A DNA stretch of 64,000 bases, from contig CAWCVJ010000001.1 of NCBI GenBank assembly GCA_963799065.1, positions 2,170,001 through 2,234,000 on the forward strand. The letters are read 5' to 3'. The translations under genes were made by a program, and so were the position numbers. The notes under the pieces were generated by a model, which worked only from the letters and a program-made list of their open reading frames with translations, was not told where the DNA came from and did no database searches. The DNA is from JAJPHW01 sp963799065. GTDB taxonomy: Bacteria > Acidobacteriota > Terriglobia > Terriglobales > Acidobacteriaceae. Positions 61,402 through 64,000 of the stretch are shown piece by piece; position 1 is the stretch's first letter, and every line of letters begins with the position of its first letter.

Positions 61402-63024
61402 GTGATTGTGAAGAGAAGATGCACAGGACAGTTGCCGCAAGTATCCTTCCTAATAGTGATTTTGCTTATCCTGGCGGGATGCAGCAGCACGATGCCAAGA
61501 AACATCGCCACCGATTGCGCTTCGCTCTCGACCACGAGTCTGGTCACATACGACAAGTATTCTTCAAGTTTTCTCGATGAAGCGACCAAACACCCTCCGG
61601 AGAATCTGGACGGCGCCATCGTGTGGGGCACACGGTACTACATGGAATCTCTTATCACAGCGTACGAGGCCACGCACAATACAAAATACTTGACGGCTTT
61701 CGAAGATACAGGAAGTTGGGTGATGGCTCACGCGCAAACCATGACCTTTGTGGACGTGCCCGATCCGAGCGCCCCCGGTAAAATGGTCGACAAACCCACC
61801 ATCACCCTTACTGGGTGGCCGACGAATATGGGCGCGTTCGGCGTTCCAATTTCCGTTCCAAGTTCGAATGGCGCCATCGCACTGTATGCGCAGAGCCTGG
61901 TTCCCCTATCGTGGGGAGCGGACGCCCTAGACATTTCGCAGTCCAACGGCACACTGCAGTTCTCCTGGACGAAAGATGGCAACAGCCTGCAGAGCTACTC
62001 CCTGTCTTCAGTAAGTGATCTGTACACGATCGCGGCGCAGCCGCTGGTCTACAGACAATCCCCGGGTCGAATCGCACCAACCGGCGCCGGCTTGCCCGCC
62101 GTCGGCACCTATTCCTTGAACACCCCCCTGCCTACGATCTGGCACACGGAGCAGAGCGGCGGAATTCTCCTGCCATTCGCCCGTTTCCTGCTGATCGCAA
62201 AGAACCAGCCTGGCCTTGTGGACTCCGAGCTGACGGCATCGTGGCAGTCTATGGTGCTGCTCATCGCTTCTCAGGTAGCAAGCGAGTTTGTACCGGACGG
62301 GAGCGGCGGATACATGCTGCACAACCCTTCTTGGATGGCCAGCAGTGAGGCCGGTACGCCTGCCGAATCCGACTACGTTTGGGCAGAGATCAGCCTCCGT
62401 ATTCTGCTCTACGAACTGACCGCGGATCCCAGCCAATTGGCATTTGCGCGAGGGCTCTTGCAACATCAACTTACGCAGAACATTCCGATCAGCTCCAGTG
62501 GATGGATCGTTTTGCGCGACTGGCCCGACCTCAAGCCTTGGACCAGCAAGGGCTCGGCGCCTTCGGGCAGTGCCTTCGATTCCCTCAGCTACGATGCTCA
62601 AACGCCCGAATCCAGCAGCGACGGCGGCTTTTTCGTAGAGATGCTGCATCTCGCAAATCCGTACGGGCTGACTTCGCAGCTGGGAATTCCGCCTTCGTTC
62701 TATGGCGAACAGTCGGCGACCTTCCAGCAATTTCTAAACATCCCGGATGCCATCGGCCTAGGCGTGCTGAGTTCCGCTCGCCTTGACTACCCCACGTTGG
62801 ATTCCGCGCCGTCCGATCCCCTAGCTGTCAGCGACAATCCGCTCGCCGGCAGCCTCTACCTGGAACCCGAAACGTCTTCCCCGGAGGATTGGTATGCTAA
62901 TTGGGAATGGATGACGGCGGAAGCGACAGCACCACCGGGTGGGGATGTTGGGTATTTTCTCCGCGCCTGGGCCCAATCGGAAGCGGCACTTGCCCAAGCC
63001 TGTGTCGAAGATCCTCCCGAATAG
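61402..63024 (+). CDS. Lipoprotein, alpha-toroid-like, unknown function
   Basis: 540 residues from the GTG at 61402, behind GGGGGAGA. A lipoprotein signal (VSFLIVILLILAGCSS) is clear, with the lipid-modified Cys in LAGC. Residues 60-130 (AIVWGTRYYMESLITAYEAT, TKYLTAFEDTGSWVMAHAQT) and the C-terminal half (EISLRILLYELTADPSQLAF, RGLLQHQLTQNIPISSSGWI) resemble the paired helices of alpha/alpha-toroid carbohydrate-active proteins, with a beta-sandwich-like part between. No catalytic signature is recognised; a polysaccharide-related role is only a guess. It is divergent from the FG-GAP gene. Confidence 0.75.
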   Translation: MIVKRRCTGQLPQVSFLIVILLILAGCSSTMPRNIATDCASLSTTSLVTYDKYSSSFLDEATKHPPENLDGAIVWGTRYYMESLITAYEATHNTKYLTAFEDTGSWVMAHAQTMTFVDVPDPSAPGKMVDKPTITLTGWPTNMGAFGVPISVPSSNGAIALYAQSLVPLSWGADALDISQSNGTLQFSWTKDGNSLQSYSLSSVSDLYTIAAQPLVYRQSPGRIAPTGAGLPAVGTYSLNTPLPTIWHTEQSGGILLPFARFLLIAKNQPGLVDSELTASWQSMVLLIASQVASEFVPDGSGGYMLHNPSWMASSEAGTPAESDYVWAEISLRILLYELTADPSQLAFARGLLQHQLTQNIPISSSGWIVLRDWPDLKPWTSKGSAPSGSAFDSLSYDAQTPESSSDGGFFVEMLHLANPYGLTSQLGIPPSFYGEQSATFQQFLNIPDAIGLGVLSSARLDYPTLDSAPSDPLAVSDNPLAGSLYLEPETSSPEDWYANWEWMTAEATAPPGGDVGYFLRAWAQSEAALAQACVEDPPE

Positions 63025-63044
63025 GGGAAGCACAATTATCGCGA

Positions 63045-63626
63045 TTAATTTTTCGCGCTCGCTCCGAATCGATACACCAGTCCGACGGAGATGCGCAGAT
63101 TGTTCTGGTTGATGGTGTAATGGGTCAGAAAATAATCGACCGACGGGCGTAGGGCGAAGTGCCGGGAGAATTTCCATTCCAATCCTCCTCCCAAGGCAGC
63201 CGCAATGGCCGTGTCCGAGACTGACGATCCGAAGTCGTTGCCGATTAAGTGTTGAAAGCCTAGCTGAAGATGAACAAATAGCGGATCAATCGCATGATGT
63301 CGGCGAGTGAAGTTAATACGCGGCCCCGCCATGTAGGAGAACGTGCCGGCGTTCCCGCCGCCGTCTCTGAGTTGCTGGAAGTAGGCGCTGAAATCCGTTT
63401 CCAACCCAAACCGCCGGTTGAAATTGCCCGATGCGCTCACATCGAAACCATTAGCGTTGGCGCGTGGGCCAACATTTTGATCGATGTTTAGGTAAGAGTA
63501 GCCGACAAATACTTCGGCTTTGGTAAAGTCTTGCGCGCTGCCCGCAACGCCCAGCACGAAGATCACAGCAAGCGCGCTGCAAAGGTGTGAGGCCCGGATG
63601 GGCAGATTTCGTTTTATGAAAACCAC
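63045..63626 (-). CDS. Outer-membrane beta-barrel protein (OmpA-like, 8 strands)
   Basis: About 193 residues from the GTG at 63626; a TTG at 63695 is less likely. A signal peptide (SALAVIFVLGVAGSAQD) is followed by alternating amphipathic strands: KAEVFVGYSYLNIDQN, RFGLETDFSAYFQQLRD, TFSYMAGPRINFTRR, LFVHLQLGFQHLIG, IAAALGGGLEWKFSRHFALR, and a final RISVGLVYRFGA. This fits the small OmpA-like barrel family. A TATAAT box (63639-63644, minus strand) lies only 12 nt before the GTG, so the mRNA may be nearly leaderless. Function unknown; structural or adhesive roles are typical. Confidence 0.85.
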   Translation of the reverse strand: MVFIKRNLPIRASHLCSALAVIFVLGVAGSAQDFTKAEVFVGYSYLNIDQNVGPRANANGFDVSASGNFNRRFGLETDFSAYFQQLRDGGGNAGTFSYMAGPRINFTRRHHAIDPLFVHLQLGFQHLIGNDFGSSVSDTAIAAALGGGLEWKFSRHFALRPSVDYFLTHYTINQNNLRISVGLVYRFGASAKN

Positions 63627-63684
63627 GACGGCTGCTGAATTATACGTGAATCGAAGTCGGGTCGCGGAATCAACTGCAGACCTA

Positions 63685-63789
63685 CTACTGAACAATTAAT
63701 TGCAGAACCCGGGACTGCGACGCTCCTCCCAGGGTTGCCGTCACGGTGAGTGAGTAAGTGACCGCTGCGGTCCCACCCGGCAGCCGCGC
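63685..63789 (-). pseudogene. Remnant of a C-terminal beta module
   Basis: An open stretch without start (stop just upstream at 63790-63792) encodes LPGGTAAVTYSLTVTATLGG, ASQSRVLQLIVQ and a stop. This matches the end of the exported proteins at 58999 (GTYTVAVTGTYT...STSVKLVVQ) and 63802 (NYTIVIAATSG...ITTLTVK). It is a detached, decayed copy of that module. Confidence 0.5.
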
Positions 63790-63801
63790 TCATGCGAGCA
63801 G

Positions 63802-64000
63802 TTACTTCACGGTCAGAGTCGTAATGACTTTGTGAGTCAGCGTTCCTGACGTTGCAGCGATCACAATTGTGTAGTTGCCTCGAAGAGTGCCCGCGCTTCC
63901 TCCACCCCCGGGCGAACTGCCCCCGCCTCCACAAGCCGACTGAAATCCCAGACCAAAGAAGGTTACTAACACCAGCATTAAACGCAACCTGCCTCCTCCT
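63802..64000 (-). CDS. C-terminal part of an exported protein (5' end off window)
   Basis: The frame is open to the right edge. It encodes GGGRLRLMLVLVTFFGLGFQ, SACGGGGSSPGGGGSAG, and a beta module NYTIVIAATSGTLTHKVITT ending LTVK. The arrangement (short basic stretch, one membrane helix, Cys plus polyglycine, short beta module) is the same as the end of the 58999-61266 protein, so this is most likely the tail of a similar large exported protein that begins beyond the window. A TTG at 63987 could give a free-standing 61-residue protein but is less likely. Confidence 0.6.
   Translation of the reverse strand, partial: GGGRLRLMLVLVTFFGLGFQSACGGGGSSPGGGGSAGTLRGNYTIVIAATSGTLTHKVITTLTVK

Overview
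The window looks like chromosomal DNA of a soil-type Acidobacteriota (Terriglobia/Koribacter-like). The support is indirect: about 58-60% GC by eye, VWFA-related, GloVer-repeat, DUF2911 and FG-GAP/choice-of-anchor secreted proteins, dispersed hairpin repeats in intergenic DNA, and a Gram-negative envelope gene set. No rRNA, tRNA, CRISPR array or prophage was recognised.

Layout. 1-8.2 kb: a class-I amidotransferase running off the left edge, a small Spy-like periplasmic protein, acetyl-CoA synthetase, a DinB-fold protein, Lon protease and DnaJ. Two copies of a 61-bp hairpin repeat sit directly behind acs and lon. 8.2-12.1 kb: a recent tandem array of a 123-bp palindromic repeat abuts a GxxExxY (PDDEXK-like) gene that carries matching inverted arms on both sides, followed by an amino-acid permease and a MacA-like adaptor. 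12.2-22 kb: a SAM hydroxide adenosyltransferase-like protein, two MacB-like permeases without an ATPase, a four-gene operon with a degenerate receiver/HisKA protein, a SYLF protein, a TPR protein and two SH3-domain exported proteins.

22.1-32.8 kb is the most striking block: a TetR regulator, a good sigma70 promoter overlapping a palindrome, then a monoheme cytochrome fused to an outer-membrane barrel (Cyc2-like architecture), a diheme cytochrome c, a cupredoxin-like copper protein, a stress/STAS fusion, and a full aa3-type oxidase set (subunits II, I, III, III, IV, a small membrane protein and heme O synthase). The gene content parallels the rus operon of Acidithiobacillus ferrooxidans (cyc2-cyc1-cox-rusticyanin) and may form an outer-membrane-to-oxygen electron conduit.

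32.8-34.7 kb is a decay zone of secreted-protein genes (an 11-bp duplication, frameshifts, a truncated copy). 34.8-41.8 kb carries the isoprenoid/lipid/envelope-stress set uppS-cdsA-dxr-rseP and ispG, interrupted by a vapBC toxin-antitoxin pair and a frameshifted HxlR regulator. 41.8-48.3 kb has DUF2911, two VWFA-related exported proteins and a FecR-domain protein. 48.5-54.5 kb is the rod-shape operon mreB-mreC-mreD-mrdA-rodA. It is followed by an RNase G/E whose S1 domain is split by a roughly 450-residue low-complexity insertion, and a ferrochelatase with putative [2Fe-2S] cysteines. The right end holds large exported proteins: an FG-GAP repeat protein, a lipoprotein, an outer-membrane barrel, and two remnants or partials of the same C-terminal beta module.
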